In this document: in pieces, positions 1 to 8,850 of the stretch
How positions within the stretch are numbered: position 1 is the stretch's first letter
Layout: every line of letters begins with the position of its first letter
Origin: Burkholderiaceae bacterium
Lineage (GTDB): Bacteria; Pseudomonadota; Gammaproteobacteria; Burkholderiales; Burkholderiaceae_F
Length of the DNA stretch: 64,000 nucleotides
Assembly: GCA_017646335.1 (NCBI GenBank)
Contig: JAGCMT010000019.1
Coordinates: forward strand, 1-64,000
Direction of reading: 5' to 3'
The notes under the pieces: generated by a model
The model's input: the letters and a program-made list of their open reading frames with translations, nothing else
The model's database searches: none
Told to the model about the DNA's origin: nothing
Program-made: the position numbers and the translations under genes

Positions 1-30
1 AAACTGGCGCCCATAAGGCGCCAGTTTTTT
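1..30. terminator. Intrinsic terminator, probably bidirectional
   Basis: An 11-bp stem (1-11 with 17-27) closes a five-base loop and is followed by a T run on the plus strand. The A run on the other side lets it also end transcripts of the small minus-strand gene that stops at 41. Any plus-strand gene it serves lies left of the window. Confidence 0.8.
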
Positions 31-40
31 TATTGTTTTT

Positions 41-172
41 TCAGAAAAGTCCCTTGATCGTTTCCACGATCAGCGTCGAGAGCTTCACAAAAGCCACCAC
101 ACTCACCACGCTAAACCCGGCAGCCCAAACCATTTCTTTGAGCACATCTTGCAACCATCCATCCTTATCCAT
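41..172 (-). CDS. Small single-span membrane peptide (43 aa), unknown
   Basis: I do not recognise this peptide. It has a short charged N-terminus (MDKDGWLQDVLKEM) and then a hydrophobic stretch at about residues 15-40 that could span the membrane once. The start at 172 is chosen because GGAG lies six bases upstream; in-frame ATGs at 178 and 184 sit on or before that ribosome site. A promoter-like pair (235-240 and 211-216) lies about 30 bases further upstream, and the hairpin at 1-30 follows the stop. Promoter, ribosome site, frame and terminator together make a real gene likely. It could be a small transporter or enzyme partner, or a hydrophobic toxin of a type I system; nothing seen decides between these. 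Confidence 0.55.
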   Translation of the reverse strand: MDKDGWLQDVLKEMVWAAGFSVVSVVAFVKLSTLIVETIKGLF

Positions 173-210
173 TTTCATCTCCATTTGAATTGGCTCATTT
201 TGTGATTCTC

Positions 211-240
211 ATAATACCATCCAAATTCATGCGGATACAA
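211..240 (-). promoter_or_regulatory. Candidate sigma-70 promoter of the small peptide gene
   Basis: Read on the minus strand, TTGTAT (235-240) and TATTAT (211-216) are separated by 18 bases. Predicted initiation near 204 would give a leader of about 30 bases before the start at 172. Confidence 0.45.
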
Positions 241-308
241 TTACATTATTGACAATGATCAATTATTCATTTTATTTTCGTATCACTTTATGAGCTTTTG
301 TGGCCCTT

Positions 309-343
309 AAAAAAGCCGCTTTCATCAAAGAAAGCGGCCTTTT
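309..343 (-). terminator. Terminator of the M20 gene pair
   Basis: A nine-bp stem (315-323 with 330-338) with six minus-strand T residues after it. It lies just downstream of the stop at 361. Confidence 0.8.
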
Positions 344-360
344 CGTCACAACCAACGATA

Positions 361-786
361 TTAGCGGATCGTAAACGAGATGGCTGCAGGCACTCCACCC
401 GTCAGATCGCCGGGCTTCACACCGCGGAATTGATTTTCTGCCTCAACCCCCTTCTGAACAGCCGTTTGCACCTTTGCCTTCAACGCCTCCAATGCCTTGG
501 CATTTTTAGCCTTTAAGCTCACCGTAAAATGACCGTCGGAGGCAATTGAATTGACCGAATTGCCACCATTGAAGTTGGAGACAACGCATTCTTTGGTCGA
601 AGGAATCGCCTTTTCGATCTCTAAAATCGCACGAGAAGCAGCATGAACGGCATTGGTTCGACCATAAGCGCCGTTACTGTGACCACCCGGTCCCAACAAA
701 TCCACCGTTAAAACCGTTGAGACATCGGCCATGGCAACTCCGGCCACCAAGGAACCCAAAAGAGCGACTAATACTTTAGCTTTCAT
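361..786 (-). CDS. Secreted stand-alone M20 dimerisation-domain protein
   Basis: This 141-residue protein has a signal peptide (about 1-20, cleavage after AMA) and then a single domain that matches the lid or dimerisation domain of M20 metallopeptidases: GPGGHSNG with His36, TNAVHAASRA, the glycine-rich GGNSVNSIASD turn, and a last strand and helix. There is no metal-binding catalytic domain, so it cannot be a peptidase alone. The start at 786 is preferred because GAGGAG lies six bases upstream; the ATG at 792 abuts that site. It is the second gene of a pair, eight to fifteen bases after a secreted M20 enzyme whose own dimerisation domain lacks the GGHS motif. I infer that the two proteins assemble in the periplasm. 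Alternatives are a decayed peptidase remnant or a binding protein. Confidence 0.75.
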   Translation of the reverse strand: MKAKVLVALLGSLVAGVAMADVSTVLTVDLLGPGGHSNGAYGRTNAVHAASRAILEIEKAIPSTKECVVSNFNGGNSVNSIASDGHFTVSLKAKNAKALEALKAKVQTAVQKGVEAENQFRGVKPGDLTGGVPAAISFTIR

Positions 787-800
787 GTTCATCTCCTCTT

Positions 801-2498
801 TTAGTACATTTCCTCGGTCGTACGAACACCGATCGGCGCCACGTTCGGTGCCACCACTTCACCGTTACTCTTGTGGTAACCGGCTGCCGTCAAACCCATC
901 AAAATCATGCGGTAAATGCGCTTACCTTCGTCTTGTGCATTCCCCGGGATACCCCATTCATAGAAAGCATGACCACCACCGGAAGCGGCTACCGTATGGA
1001 CATTAAAGTTCACCGTCGGTACGCCGACCGCTGCCGGGACATTGTCGTTCAAACTCGACGAATTCGTTCGCAATGCTTTGATTTGGTCAATCCCCAACGC
1101 TTGAGCCGTTTGCCAATAGATTTGGGTTGCCACGTCATCAAAATTGGCACGCTTATGTGCGGGACGATCGCCAAACCAAATCAACTTCATCGACACGGCA
1201 CCGGGCTCACCGCTCTTTAAGCCGTATTTGGCGTTTTCTTCGTCCAAGGCAGCCTTAAATGTCGGCTCGATTTGTTCACGGATGGCCGTCAACGGACCCG
1301 GCGTCGGCGAACGCATATCCACCATTAACGTGCACTTTTGAGAACGAGAACCAACGGCAGCTTCTTCGCAACGACTGGTACCGACCGTATAGGTCGTACG
1401 CTCAGCCGTTTTATCCAAATCCCAAGGACTCTTCACATCGGCGATTTTCGCAATGGAGCGACTCATTGCCATCAACGCACTCGGCATGGGTTTATCACCT
1501 TGTTTGAATCCGGCAGGTTCGGAATATTCAATCTCAAAACGATAACTGCCCAAATAATTCAATGTACCCGAACCGGGGCGTAAAGAGTCGGCACCGAAGT
1601 TGGCTACAAAGTTCAGCGCATTGTTGCCCTTACCCGTTTCTTGACTATAGCCGTACAACTGTTTCATCCCGGCCAAATTACCTTTACCTTCTTCACCGGC
1701 CGTCCCACAAACCCAAACATCATAAACGGGTTTGATGTTGTATTTTTTCAGCATCTTGGCTGCGGTCATCACCGCCGTCGTATTGCCCATGGCATCGGCA
1801 AAACCCGGAACGTAAATTCGATAACCACCCTTAGCCTGAGCGTCCTTCAAATCAACATAACGCACATAGGCTTTCTTGTAATTGGCATCCTCGATAATTC
1901 GCCCCTTCGCATCAAAATGCAACTCGTCGGCAATCGCCGCGAGTTCGGCCGGCGTCTTCACGATCGGCTCGGTGGCCAACTGCAACTTCACCGGCTCATA
2001 GGGCTTATCTTTGGGAGGCAACACGGCCGGATTGACCGTATCGATATGACCTTCTAAAAGGACTTTCGGAAATTGTCCCTTATAACTCTGAGCACCCTTT
2101 TGTTGAGCATAAGAGCCCGGTACGCGCACACAAACGTTATAAACGGGCTCACCATCGACCAATTGAATCCCCGCTCCCTTGATATGACCACCGGGCTCGG
2201 TCATCACATCTTTCGGATCGTATCCCCACTCTTTCGTCAAACGATTCGTCAACTCTTCTGCTCGACGCAATTCATAACGAGAGGGCGAGGCAATTCGAGC
2301 GACTTCCATGTGTGTATTGAAGCGGAATTTTGCATTTTCTTCAGACATCAACTCTTTGAGCATTTTCTGCATGACCGGATCTTGGTTGATTCGATCAATG
2401 GATGTCTTCACGCTGTCACTGACTTGCGGCACCACCGCCAACGCAAGGGAACTCACAACAGTCAAACCGACAGCGACTGCACAACGAGACAATTTCAT
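801..2498 (-). CDS. Secreted M20 family metallopeptidase
   Basis: A periplasmic zinc hydrolase of the M20 family (565 aa), expected to cut peptides or N-acyl amino acids. The signal peptide covers about residues 1-21. Catalytic features are visible: His151 and Asp153 (EGHID), Asp235 (FADAMGNT), Glu269-Glu270 (AGEEGKGN), Asp304 and His510 (GGGHAF). The inserted dimerisation domain (about 313-430) is divergent: where the family carries a G-G-H-S motif it reads SEPAGFKQGDKPMPS (326-340), with no histidine. A longer reading exists upstream, but AGGAGAGG just before ATG 2498 and the signal peptide fix this start. It is the first gene of a two-gene operon with the stand-alone dimerisation-domain protein, and is divergent from lrgAB. 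Substrate unknown. Confidence 0.85.
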   Translation of the reverse strand: MKLSRCAVAVGLTVVSSLALAVVPQVSDSVKTSIDRINQDPVMQKMLKELMSEENAKFRFNTHMEVARIASPSRYELRRAEELTNRLTKEWGYDPKDVMTEPGGHIKGAGIQLVDGEPVYNVCVRVPGSYAQQKGAQSYKGQFPKVLLEGHIDTVNPAVLPPKDKPYEPVKLQLATEPIVKTPAELAAIADELHFDAKGRIIEDANYKKAYVRYVDLKDAQAKGGYRIYVPGFADAMGNTTAVMTAAKMLKKYNIKPVYDVWVCGTAGEEGKGNLAGMKQLYGYSQETGKGNNALNFVANFGADSLRPGSGTLNYLGSYRFEIEYSEPAGFKQGDKPMPSALMAMSRSIAKIADVKSPWDLDKTAERTTYTVGTSRCEEAAVGSRSQKCTLMVDMRSPTPGPLTAIREQIEPTFKAALDEENAKYGLKSGEPGAVSMKLIWFGDRPAHKRANFDDVATQIYWQTAQALGIDQIKALRTNSSSLNDNVPAAVGVPTVNFNVHTVAASGGGHAFYEWGIPGNAQDEGKRIYRMILMGLTAAGYHKSNGEVVAPNVAPIGVRTTEEMY

Positions 2499-2619
2499 AA
2501 GCCTCTCCTTTTTGATTCGGATATTGACTAACGAATAATCTACGACAATGTCCACACAAAAAACAAGCGTAAAACTACTAAAAAAAAGATATTTGTGATT
2601 CGGCGCTTTTAGAGGCAAA

Positions 2620-3012
2620 ATGCGTCATTCTAAAAATGACTTGAGATTCATTATGTTGGCTTGTATTGCCGTCTTTTTGCTGTTGCAAATCATCGGCGAA
2701 ACGATTTCTTTCTTATTTGGCTTACCCATTCCCGGTGCGGTTTTGGGCATGGTCCTGATGCTGATCTTCTTAATCACCAAAGACGGCTTGATTGAAAAGG
2801 TCCGACCGACGGCCAGCGTACTGCTGGCGCACCTGGCGTTGCTTTTCGTTCCGGCCGGCATCGGTGTCATCCGACAAACCGACCGCATTGCCTCCGAATG
2901 GCTCGCCATCACGCTGGTGATCGTGTTAGGAACGGCGATTACGATGATTGTCACCGCCTTAACCATTCAATGGGTAGCCAAGCGCTTGGGGGTTGACGAT
3001 GACACTCACTGA
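2620..3012 (+). CDS. lrgA: LrgA/CidA family membrane protein
   Basis: A 130-residue inner-membrane protein with four hydrophobic helices and the typical LPIPGAVLGM motif after the first one or two helices. The LrgA/CidA family is holin-like and acts with LrgB-type partners. Evidence in other bacteria links these pairs to murein hydrolase control, cell lysis and pyruvate transport. The start at 2620 has AGAGG four bases upstream. It overlaps lrgB by 14 bases, which suggests translational coupling. Confidence 0.85.
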   Translation: MRHSKNDLRFIMLACIAVFLLLQIIGETISFLFGLPIPGAVLGMVLMLIFLITKDGLIEKVRPTASVLLAHLALLFVPAGIGVIRQTDRIASEWLAITLVIVLGTAITMIVTALTIQWVAKRLGVDDDTH

Positions 3013-3724
3013 GCTTTGGTCAACGATTTCGGCAATGCCTGCCTTTTGGCTTTGCGCCACATTACTCGCCTATCAACTCGGCATCATCGTCTACAAAAAA
3101 AGCGGCTATTTCAGCTTACTTGCGCCGGTCATCGTCGCTATTGTTTGCTTGATTGCCTTACTAGTGGTAACAGCCACCCCCTATGAAACGTATTTTGCCG
3201 GCGGGCAATTCATTCATTTGTTATTGGGACCGGCTACCGTTGCATTGGCGATTCCGCTTTATGATCAGCGTCATCGATTGGCCAAATTATGGCTTCCGTT
3301 GCTCATCGGGGTAACGGTCGGCTCTTTAGTCGGCATCATCTCCACCCTTGCGCTTCGTGCACTTTTTGGTGCCAGTTTTGAAAGTGCGATGTCGTTGGTG
3401 CCCAAGAGCGTGACGACACCGATTGCCATGGGCATCGCTGAAAAAATGCAAGGCATCCCGGAATTCACCGCCTGCATCGTGGTGCTTACCGGCATTGTTG
3501 GCGCCGTTATTGCCGTACCTTTGTATAAAGTTTTCGGTATCAAGCAAGACTTCATCAAAGGCTTTGCTCTCGGTCTTTCCGCTCATTGCATGGGCACCTC
3601 ACGCGCCTTCCAAATCAGCGAGAAAGCCGGGGCCTTCTCCGGCCTTGCCATGGGACTCACCGGTATCGTTACCGCGTTAATCGCACCGTATGTCGCGGGC
3701 TGGATCCTGCCGCTCTTTTACTGA
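2999..3724 (+). CDS. lrgB: LrgB family membrane protein
   Basis: A 241-residue polytopic inner-membrane protein of the LrgB/CidB family, recognisable by LLGPATVALAIPLY, PKSVTTPIAM and LSAHCMGTSRA. It is the partner of the upstream lrgA. The ATG at 2999 lies inside the end of lrgA, with GGGGG a few bases before it; a TTG two codons upstream is less likely. No pyruvate-sensing regulator (LytSR type) is visible next to the pair, so its control cannot be read here. Confidence 0.88.
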   Translation: MTLTELWSTISAMPAFWLCATLLAYQLGIIVYKKSGYFSLLAPVIVAIVCLIALLVVTATPYETYFAGGQFIHLLLGPATVALAIPLYDQRHRLAKLWLPLLIGVTVGSLVGIISTLALRALFGASFESAMSLVPKSVTTPIAMGIAEKMQGIPEFTACIVVLTGIVGAVIAVPLYKVFGIKQDFIKGFALGLSAHCMGTSRAFQISEKAGAFSGLAMGLTGIVTALIAPYVAGWILPLFY

Positions 3725-3737
3725 TTCTTTAAACGAA

Positions 3738-3761
3738 AACAGCCGCCTCCAGGCGGCTGTT
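3738..3761. terminator. Shared hairpin terminator of glmM and lrgB
   Basis: An 11-bp stem with a very short loop. The T-rich side is on the minus strand, so it serves mainly glmM. lrgAB converges on it from the other side. Confidence 0.7.
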
Positions 3762-3776
3762 CCACATGTTCATAGG

Positions 3777-5114
3777 TTAATTCAACGTATCGGCAATCGA
3801 TTGTGCGAGACGTTGAGCCAAGGCCTTATCGTCAGCCTCAACCATCACGCGCAAGAGCGGTTCCGTACCGGACGGGCGAATCAACACTCGACCGCGACCG
3901 ACCAATTGCGATTCAGCTTCAGCCATGGCATCGATCATCGGTTGATGAGCCTTCCAATCGAAACCCTTTTCAATACGCTTATTGATCAAAACTTGCGGGA
4001 AGAGCTTCAAATCCTTCGTCAACTCAGCCAACGACTGATTATTGCGACGCATAGCGGCTAAAACTTGCAAGCTACTGACCACACCGTCACCGGTCGTTTG
4101 GCAATCGAGCACTAACAAGTGACCGGAAGTTTCACCCCCGAAAATCCAACCCGGACGAGCCTTCAGTTGTTCGAGCACATAACGATCGCCGACCTTTGCG
4201 CGCACGAAATCCACACCCAAATCGGCAAAGCGCTTCTCGAGAGCGTAGTTCGTCATCAAAGTACCGACGGCACCTTGGACTTTTTCACGTGCCATGCGAT
4301 CGAGCACCATCACGTATAAAAGCTCGTCACCGTTATAAACGTGACCGTGAGCGTCAGCCATAATCAAGCGATCGGCGTCACCGTCCAAAGCAATGCCAAC
4401 ATCACAGCCATGCTCAGCCACCTTCTTGGAAAGCATTTCCGTATGCGTAGCGCCAACACCGTCATTGATATTAAAACCGTCGGGTTGATCACCGATCGCA
4501 ACCACATCGGCGCCCAATTCATGGTAAACCGCCGGCGCAATGTGGTAACCGGCACCATTGGCACAGTCAACCAAAATACGCAAACCCTTCAAATCAACAT
4601 TGCCATCAATCGTGGACTTACAGAACTCAATGTAACGACCGGCAGCGTCTTCCAAACGCCAAACCTTACCCAAATCCTTACTTTCGACACAATCAAAACC
4701 CTTATCGAGTTCTGCTTCGATTTCCAATTCCACTTCATCAGGGAACTTCGTACCGGCTGCCGAGAAGAACTTAATGCCGTTGTCGTGGTACGGATTGTGA
4801 CTTGCACTGATCACCACACCGGCATCGGCGCGCTGAGCTCGCGTCAAATAAGCAATTGCCGGCGTCGGAATCGGACCGCACAACACAACGTCCACACCGG
4901 CGCTGGAGAAACCGGCCTGAAGAGCTGCTTCCAACATATAACCGGACACGCGCGTGTCCTTACCGATCAACACTCGAACATGTTGACCTGCGGCTGCATG
5001 GCGACGCAAAACACGACCGGCTGCTTGGCCTAACTTCATCACAAAGTCCGGCGTAATCGGTGCTTCACCCACTAAACCACGAACGCCATCGGTCCCAAAA
5101 TATCGACGAGACAT
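3777..5114 (-). CDS. glmM: Phosphoglucosamine mutase
   Basis: Interconverts glucosamine 6-phosphate and glucosamine 1-phosphate in the cytoplasm, on the path to UDP-GlcNAc for peptidoglycan and LPS. It has 445 residues, the family length. The N-terminus [13 protein letters not shown] is characteristic, the phosphoserine loop reads [14 protein letters not shown], the metal loop DGDADR, and the phosphate-binding C-terminal motif [11 protein letters not shown]. The start at 5114 has AAAGGA seven bases upstream. It lies 11 bases after folP in the same orientation, the folP-glmM arrangement known in E. coli, although ftsH is not next to it here. Confidence 0.95.
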   Translation of the reverse strand: MSRRYFGTDGVRGLVGEAPITPDFVMKLGQAAGRVLRRHAAAGQHVRVLIGKDTRVSGYMLEAALQAGFSSAGVDVVLCGPIPTPAIAYLTRAQRADAGVVISASHNPYHDNGIKFFSAAGTKFPDEVELEIEAELDKGFDCVESKDLGKVWRLEDAAGRYIEFCKSTIDGNVDLKGLRILVDCANGAGYHIAPAVYHELGADVVAIGDQPDGFNINDGVGATHTEMLSKKVAEHGCDVGIALDGDADRLIMADAHGHVYNGDELLYVMVLDRMAREKVQGAVGTLMTNYALEKRFADLGVDFVRAKVGDRYVLEQLKARPGWIFGGETSGHLLVLDCQTTGDGVVSSLQVLAAMRRNNQSLAELTKDLKLFPQVLINKRIEKGFDWKAHQPMIDAMAEAESQLVGRGRVLIRPSGTEPLLRVMVEADDKALAQRLAQSIADTLN

Positions 5115-5125
5115 ATAAAAATCCT

Positions 5126-5956
5126 TTAGATTCGTTGCTGTTTGGTCATTAACCAAATTTTAAGCGCATCCACGGTCTGTGCAACATCATGGACACGAAT
5201 AATTTGTGCACCCGCTTGCATAGCGAGCAATGCACCGGACACGGAAGCGATCATTCGATCGTTCACTCCACGGCCGGTCACCACCCCCAAACTCGACTTT
5301 CGAGAAAGGCCGACCATAATCGGGTAACCGCTCCGCACAAATCGATCCGTGTTGGCAAGCAATGCAAAATTTTGTTCCACGGTCTTCCCAAAACCAAAAC
5401 CGTAGTCCAAACAAATCCGTTCACGAGCAATACCGAGCAACTCGCAATATCGGGCTCGATCAAGCAAATAATCCTCAACTTCCTGGAGCACATCTTCGTA
5501 ACAAGGAGCATCCTGCATCGTTTGAGGCTCCCCTTGCATGTGCATCACACAAACGCCGACATCACTCTGGGTTACGACTTCCAATGCGCCCGGCATGGTC
5601 AATGCACGAACGTCATTAACAATATGCGCGCCGGCTTGAATGGCGGCAATCATCACTTCAGGTTTACTGGTATCGACAGAAATCGCCTTCCCACAATCAC
5701 GCAAAGCTTCGATAACGGGAACCACTCGACGAATCTCTTCAACAACGCTCACGGGTGCTGCGCCCGGTCGAGTCGATTCGCCACCGATATCTAAAATATC
5801 GGCACCCTCGTCTATCAAACGCCAAGCGTGCGCAATCGCCGCGTCTTTACCATGGTGAGCGCCACCGTCAGAAAACGAATCCGGCGTCGCATTGACAATA
5901 CCCATAATCAAAGGACGGCTAAGATCCAACTTCATCGAACCGCAATGCCAAAACAT
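5126..5956 (-). CDS. folP: Dihydropteroate synthase
   Basis: Condenses p-aminobenzoate with hydroxymethyl-dihydropterin diphosphate in folate synthesis; this is the sulfonamide target. The 276-residue TIM barrel shows the two family signatures: [14 protein letters not shown] near the N-terminus and [11 protein letters not shown] about 40 residues later, plus [16 protein letters not shown] and GLSRKS. ATG 5956 is chosen because AAAGGA lies upstream at normal spacing. It leads the folP-glmM operon; the region upstream is shared with the divergent tRNA cluster. Confidence 0.95.
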   Translation of the reverse strand: MFWHCGSMKLDLSRPLIMGIVNATPDSFSDGGAHHGKDAAIAHAWRLIDEGADILDIGGESTRPGAAPVSVVEEIRRVVPVIEALRDCGKAISVDTSKPEVMIAAIQAGAHIVNDVRALTMPGALEVVTQSDVGVCVMHMQGEPQTMQDAPCYEDVLQEVEDYLLDRARYCELLGIARERICLDYGFGFGKTVEQNFALLANTDRFVRSGYPIMVGLSRKSSLGVVTGRGVNDRMIASVSGALLAMQAGAQIIRVHDVAQTVDALKIWLMTKQQRI

Positions 5957-6041
5957 GGATTCTTCCTTTCTTTGTGCCAATGTCGAAAACTATATCAGAA
6001 AGCCTCCAACGAAATATTTTTAATTTTTTTCATCGTCTCCC

Positions 6042-6070
6042 TTGTCTTTTTCAAAAATATTATGCATAAT
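6042..6070 (+). promoter_or_regulatory. Candidate promoter of the tRNA cluster
   Basis: TTGTCT (6042-6047) and CATAAT (6065-6070) are 17 bases apart. Initiation near 6077 would fall about 12 bases before the first tRNA. Confidence 0.5.
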
Positions 6071-6088
6071 TCTGTTTCGCACTTGAGG

Positions 6089-6165
6089 CGGGGTGTAGCG
6101 TAGTCTGGTAGCGCGCCTGCTTTGGGAGCAGGATGTCGGGGGTTCGAATCCCTTCACCCCGACCA
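6089..6165 (+). tRNA. tRNA-Pro (anticodon TGG)
   Basis: A 77-base cloverleaf with acceptor arms CGGGGTG and CACCCCG, discriminator A and an encoded CCA. The anticodon loop TTTGGGA sits on a five-bp stem, and the T loop GTTCGAATC is present. First of three tRNAs. Confidence 0.95.
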
Positions 6166-6190
6166 TTCCGAACGTCGACAGCCTGTCGAA

Positions 6191-6267
6191 CCGCCCGTAG
6201 CTTAGTTGGATAGAGCATCGGCCTTCTAAGCCGAGGGTCACAGGTTCGAACCCTGTCGGGCGGACCA
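6191..6267 (+). tRNA. tRNA-Arg (anticodon TCT)
   Basis: Acceptor arms CCGCCCG and CGGGCGG, encoded CCA, anticodon loop CTTCTAA. It reads AGA/AGG codons, which are rare in the surrounding genes. Confidence 0.95.
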
Positions 6268-6276
6268 AAATTTGAT

Positions 6277-6353
6277 GGTGGGAATAGCTCAGTTGGTAGA
6301 GTCCCGGATTGTGATTCCGGTTGTCGTGGGTTCGAGTCCCATTTCCCACCCCA
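6277..6353 (+). tRNA. tRNA-His (anticodon GTG)
   Basis: Acceptor arms GTGGGAA and TTCCCAC. Position 6277 supplies the extra 5' G (G-1) of tRNA-His, opposite the C discriminator. The anticodon loop is TTGTGAT and CCA is encoded. Without G-1 the gene starts at 6278. Confidence 0.95.
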
Positions 6354-6360
6354 CATTTCT

Positions 6361-6416
6361 CAATGAAGTTTTCGAACTTCATTGAACAAAAAAACGAAGC
6401 TTCGGCTTCGTTTTTT
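6361..6416. terminator. Tandem hairpins ending the tRNA operon
   Basis: Two adjacent perfect hairpins: 6361-6384, with a ten-bp stem and TTCG loop, and 6388-6416, also TTCG-looped, with A and T runs on both sides. The second is a strong bidirectional intrinsic terminator. Confidence 0.85.
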
Positions 6417-6448
6417 CGTTTCTACTTCCCAATCCCCGATAGAAAAAC

Positions 6449-6471
6449 AAAAGCAGCCCGAAGGCTGCTTT
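6449..6471 (-). terminator. Terminator of htpX
   Basis: A nine-bp stem with a CGAA loop, followed by minus-strand T residues, 16 bases after the htpX stop. Confidence 0.75.
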
Positions 6472-6486
6472 ATAGAATTTTGCGGC

Positions 6487-7380
6487 TTAGTGTTGCAAAT
6501 TGCGCAAAGCCTTGATTCGTTCCTGAATCGGCGGGTGGGATGCCAACAAAGAACCAAAACCACCGCAAATACCGAAACCCTTCACATTGCCCGGCAATTC
6601 AGACGGTTGCATACCGCCCAAACGAGCCAATGCATTAATCATCGGCACCGGAGAGCCTAAAGCCTCTGCTGCCCCCGCATCGGCACGGTACTCACGATAG
6701 CGAGAGAAGGCCGCCACAACCATAGAGCCCAAAAGACCCAACACCATATCGAGCACCAAACTCGTAATGTAGTAACCGGCACCCGGCGCATCATCTTCGT
6801 TGCGAAGAATCTGGCGATCAACGAAATTACCAATGATACGAGAAAGGAAAACCACAAACGTATTGATCACGCCTTGCATCAACGTCATCGTCACCATGTC
6901 GCCATTGGCAACGTGACTCATTTCGTGACCCAAAACGGCTTCCACTTCTTCTTTATTCATCGAAGCAAGCAAACCGTCGGAAACGGCCACCAAGGAATTA
7001 TTACGAGAAGGACCGGTTGCAAAAGCATTGGGCTCACCATGGTAAAGCGCCACTTCCGGCATCGCCACACCTTTGGCCTTAGCCAACTTGGCAACCGTTT
7101 CAACGATCCAACGCTCAGCTTCATTGCGCGGGCGATTGACGTCAATCATTTGCAAGCCCATAGAATGCTTAGCCATGGTCTTACTCATGAAGAGGCTGAT
7201 CAACGCACCGGAGAAACCGATGACCGCTGCGAAAATAAAGAGTGCTACAACGTTTTGTTGACCGCCAGCAATGCGCGAAAAGTCTACACCGAAGAACCAA
7301 CTAACAAGATTCAAGATGACGCTGAGCATCACCAAGATAGCCAAGTTGGTCAAGATGAATAAACCAATGCGTTTAAACAT
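6487..7380 (-). CDS. htpX: Membrane zinc protease HtpX
   Basis: An M48-type inner-membrane metalloprotease that degrades misfolded membrane proteins together with FtsH. It has 297 residues, the usual length. Two N-terminal transmembrane helices (about 5-28 and 43-65) precede the catalytic HEMSH motif (His152, Glu153, His156), and the third ligand lies in REYRADAGA. Two further hydrophobic stretches lie between these motifs. ATG 7380 has AAGGA five bases upstream. The gene follows lapB in the same direction with a structured 107-base gap that has no clear terminator, so it may be co-transcribed or have its own promoter there. Confidence 0.95.
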   Translation of the reverse strand: MFKRIGLFILTNLAILVMLSVILNLVSWFFGVDFSRIAGGQQNVVALFIFAAVIGFSGALISLFMSKTMAKHSMGLQMIDVNRPRNEAERWIVETVAKLAKAKGVAMPEVALYHGEPNAFATGPSRNNSLVAVSDGLLASMNKEEVEAVLGHEMSHVANGDMVTMTLMQGVINTFVVFLSRIIGNFVDRQILRNEDDAPGAGYYITSLVLDMVLGLLGSMVVAAFSRYREYRADAGAAEALGSPVPMINALARLGGMQPSELPGNVKGFGICGGFGSLLASHPPIQERIKALRNLQH

Positions 7381-7404
7381 AGATGTCCTTCTAACTCAAA
7401 TTTC

Positions 7405-7465
7405 CAAAAATTCACACTCGTAAGTGTACGGGAAGCTCTGTCAATTCAGGCAGAGCTTCACACGA
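7405..7465 (-). other. Structured lapB-htpX spacer
   Basis: A perfect nine-bp inverted repeat (7432-7440 with 7451-7459) sits inside a weaker outer pairing of CTCG/GTGT with ACACGAG. No T run follows on the minus strand, so it is not an ordinary terminator. It could be an mRNA processing or stability element ahead of htpX. Confidence 0.35.
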
Positions 7466-7487
7466 GAAAATGTAACAAACTACTAAT

Positions 7488-8633
7488 TTAGTAACGTTTC
7501 GGCGGATAACTGCCCCAAGACGAGCAACCTGGGCAAGACCACTGGAAGCTACGGGCTTGGAAACCACAATGCGTACATTGATAACGACCGATACGACTGA
7601 CTTCGGGCTTGAGCAACTTCACAAGCAGTTGCAATTCCATATCGTCGGGGCGCTCTTTTAAACGCATCTCGGCAAGCAATTCGAAAGCCAACAAATTGGG
7701 ATTGTTGGTTAATGCATCTTTCAACAAATGTTGAGCGGCTTGCGGACCCTCGGTCTTGGCAATAAAGTCCGAAGCCAACAAAAGCATTTCCGGCCCGGAA
7801 TGATCACTAAAGGCACGTTGGACGATGTTGATTGCTTGCTCATGCTGGCCACTTTGCTCATAGGCTTGAGCCATGCGAGCAATAACCAAGGTTAAGTGAT
7901 CGGGAGAAACCTGCTCGATACGCGTCCAATAATTCAACGCCGACTCGGCATCTTGCTCAAGCATGGCAATGTCACCCAATGCAATCAAAGCTCGTACACT
8001 GTGACGATCCGAATTGAGTGCTTGCTTCAAAAATTCTTTTGCTTCTTCCAACTTCTTTTGACGAAGGGAAGCGTCAGCCAATTCACAGTAGTAATGAGCC
8101 ACGTCGACTTGATGATTTTCACCGGCCTCCGTTTCCAAACGAGCTGCCATCTCAATGGCCTTGAACCATTCTTTTTCCGTGCAGAAAATCTTTAACAAAG
8201 CTCGCATCGCATCCAAACGATACTCAGGCTCATTCATCAAACGAGTAAAACTGTCTTCGGCGCGGTCGAAAAGACCAGCCTTCAAGTAGTCATAACCCAA
8301 TTCATATAAAGCCAACAAACGCTCGGAATTCGGCAAATCGGCACGATTGAACAGATGATTATGAATACGAACTGCGCGGTCAAACTCACCGCGACGACTA
8401 AAGAGATTACCGAGAGCGTGATGCAATTCGATCGTTTCCGGATCCAACTTGACCACTTCAATCAATGCATCGATCGCCTTATCGGGCTGATCGTTCAAAA
8501 GAAGATTCACCCCTTTGAAATAGGCGCGAGATTGACGTTCCTTATCTCGATGTTGTTGGTCTTTACCACGACACCACCAACCGGCCAAGAACAAAATCGG
8601 CACAACCAACAAAAACCAAAGCTCGAATTCCAT
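7488..8633 (-). CDS. lapB: LPS assembly regulator LapB (YciM), TPR protein
   Basis: An inner-membrane-anchored TPR protein that in E. coli directs FtsH to LpxC and so sets LPS output. The 381-residue sequence has an N-terminal membrane anchor (about 4-20), a run of TPR repeats, and a C-terminal rubredoxin-like knuckle with CTHC and CPGC, the hallmark of the family. The ATG at 8633 is preferred over 8636 because GGA sits seven bases upstream. In many relatives lapA and ihfB lie just upstream; here lapA is absent and ihfB lies about 5 kb away beside rpsA. Confidence 0.92.
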   Translation of the reverse strand: MEFELWFLLVVPILFLAGWWCRGKDQQHRDKERQSRAYFKGVNLLLNDQPDKAIDALIEVVKLDPETIELHHALGNLFSRRGEFDRAVRIHNHLFNRADLPNSERLLALYELGYDYLKAGLFDRAEDSFTRLMNEPEYRLDAMRALLKIFCTEKEWFKAIEMAARLETEAGENHQVDVAHYYCELADASLRQKKLEEAKEFLKQALNSDRHSVRALIALGDIAMLEQDAESALNYWTRIEQVSPDHLTLVIARMAQAYEQSGQHEQAINIVQRAFSDHSGPEMLLLASDFIAKTEGPQAAQHLLKDALTNNPNLLAFELLAEMRLKERPDDMELQLLVKLLKPEVSRIGRYQCTHCGFQARSFQWSCPGCSSWGSYPPKRY

Positions 8634-8742
8634 CATCGATTCCAACGAAAAAACTAACTTATTAATTTTAATAAAGCCGATGTATTTGAGCCACTAAATC
8701 CTTCTCATGGCTCATTTTTCAGGCTATAGGCTGTTTTTTCTC

Positions 8743-8786
8743 AAAAAAAAGATCACCTTTTTCACAAAGAAAAAGATGATCTTTTT
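8743..8786. terminator. Long hairpin terminator between infA and lapB
   Basis: The outer stem (8746-8755 with 8777-8786) encloses an inner seven-bp stem. A run of eight T residues on the minus strand ends infA transcripts; the other side is also T-rich. Confidence 0.75.
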
Positions 8787-8850
8787 GATCACGCCCAAAT
8801 CCCCTTATAACAAAGGCATTTGGATCGTGTGAATTCCTCGAATCGGTCGA

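Noticed and set aside
6020..6382. A minus-strand open frame of about 120 codons, with repeated GFEPxT-like and similar stretches
   Set aside because: It is the complement of the three tRNA genes; such frames are a known source of false proteins.
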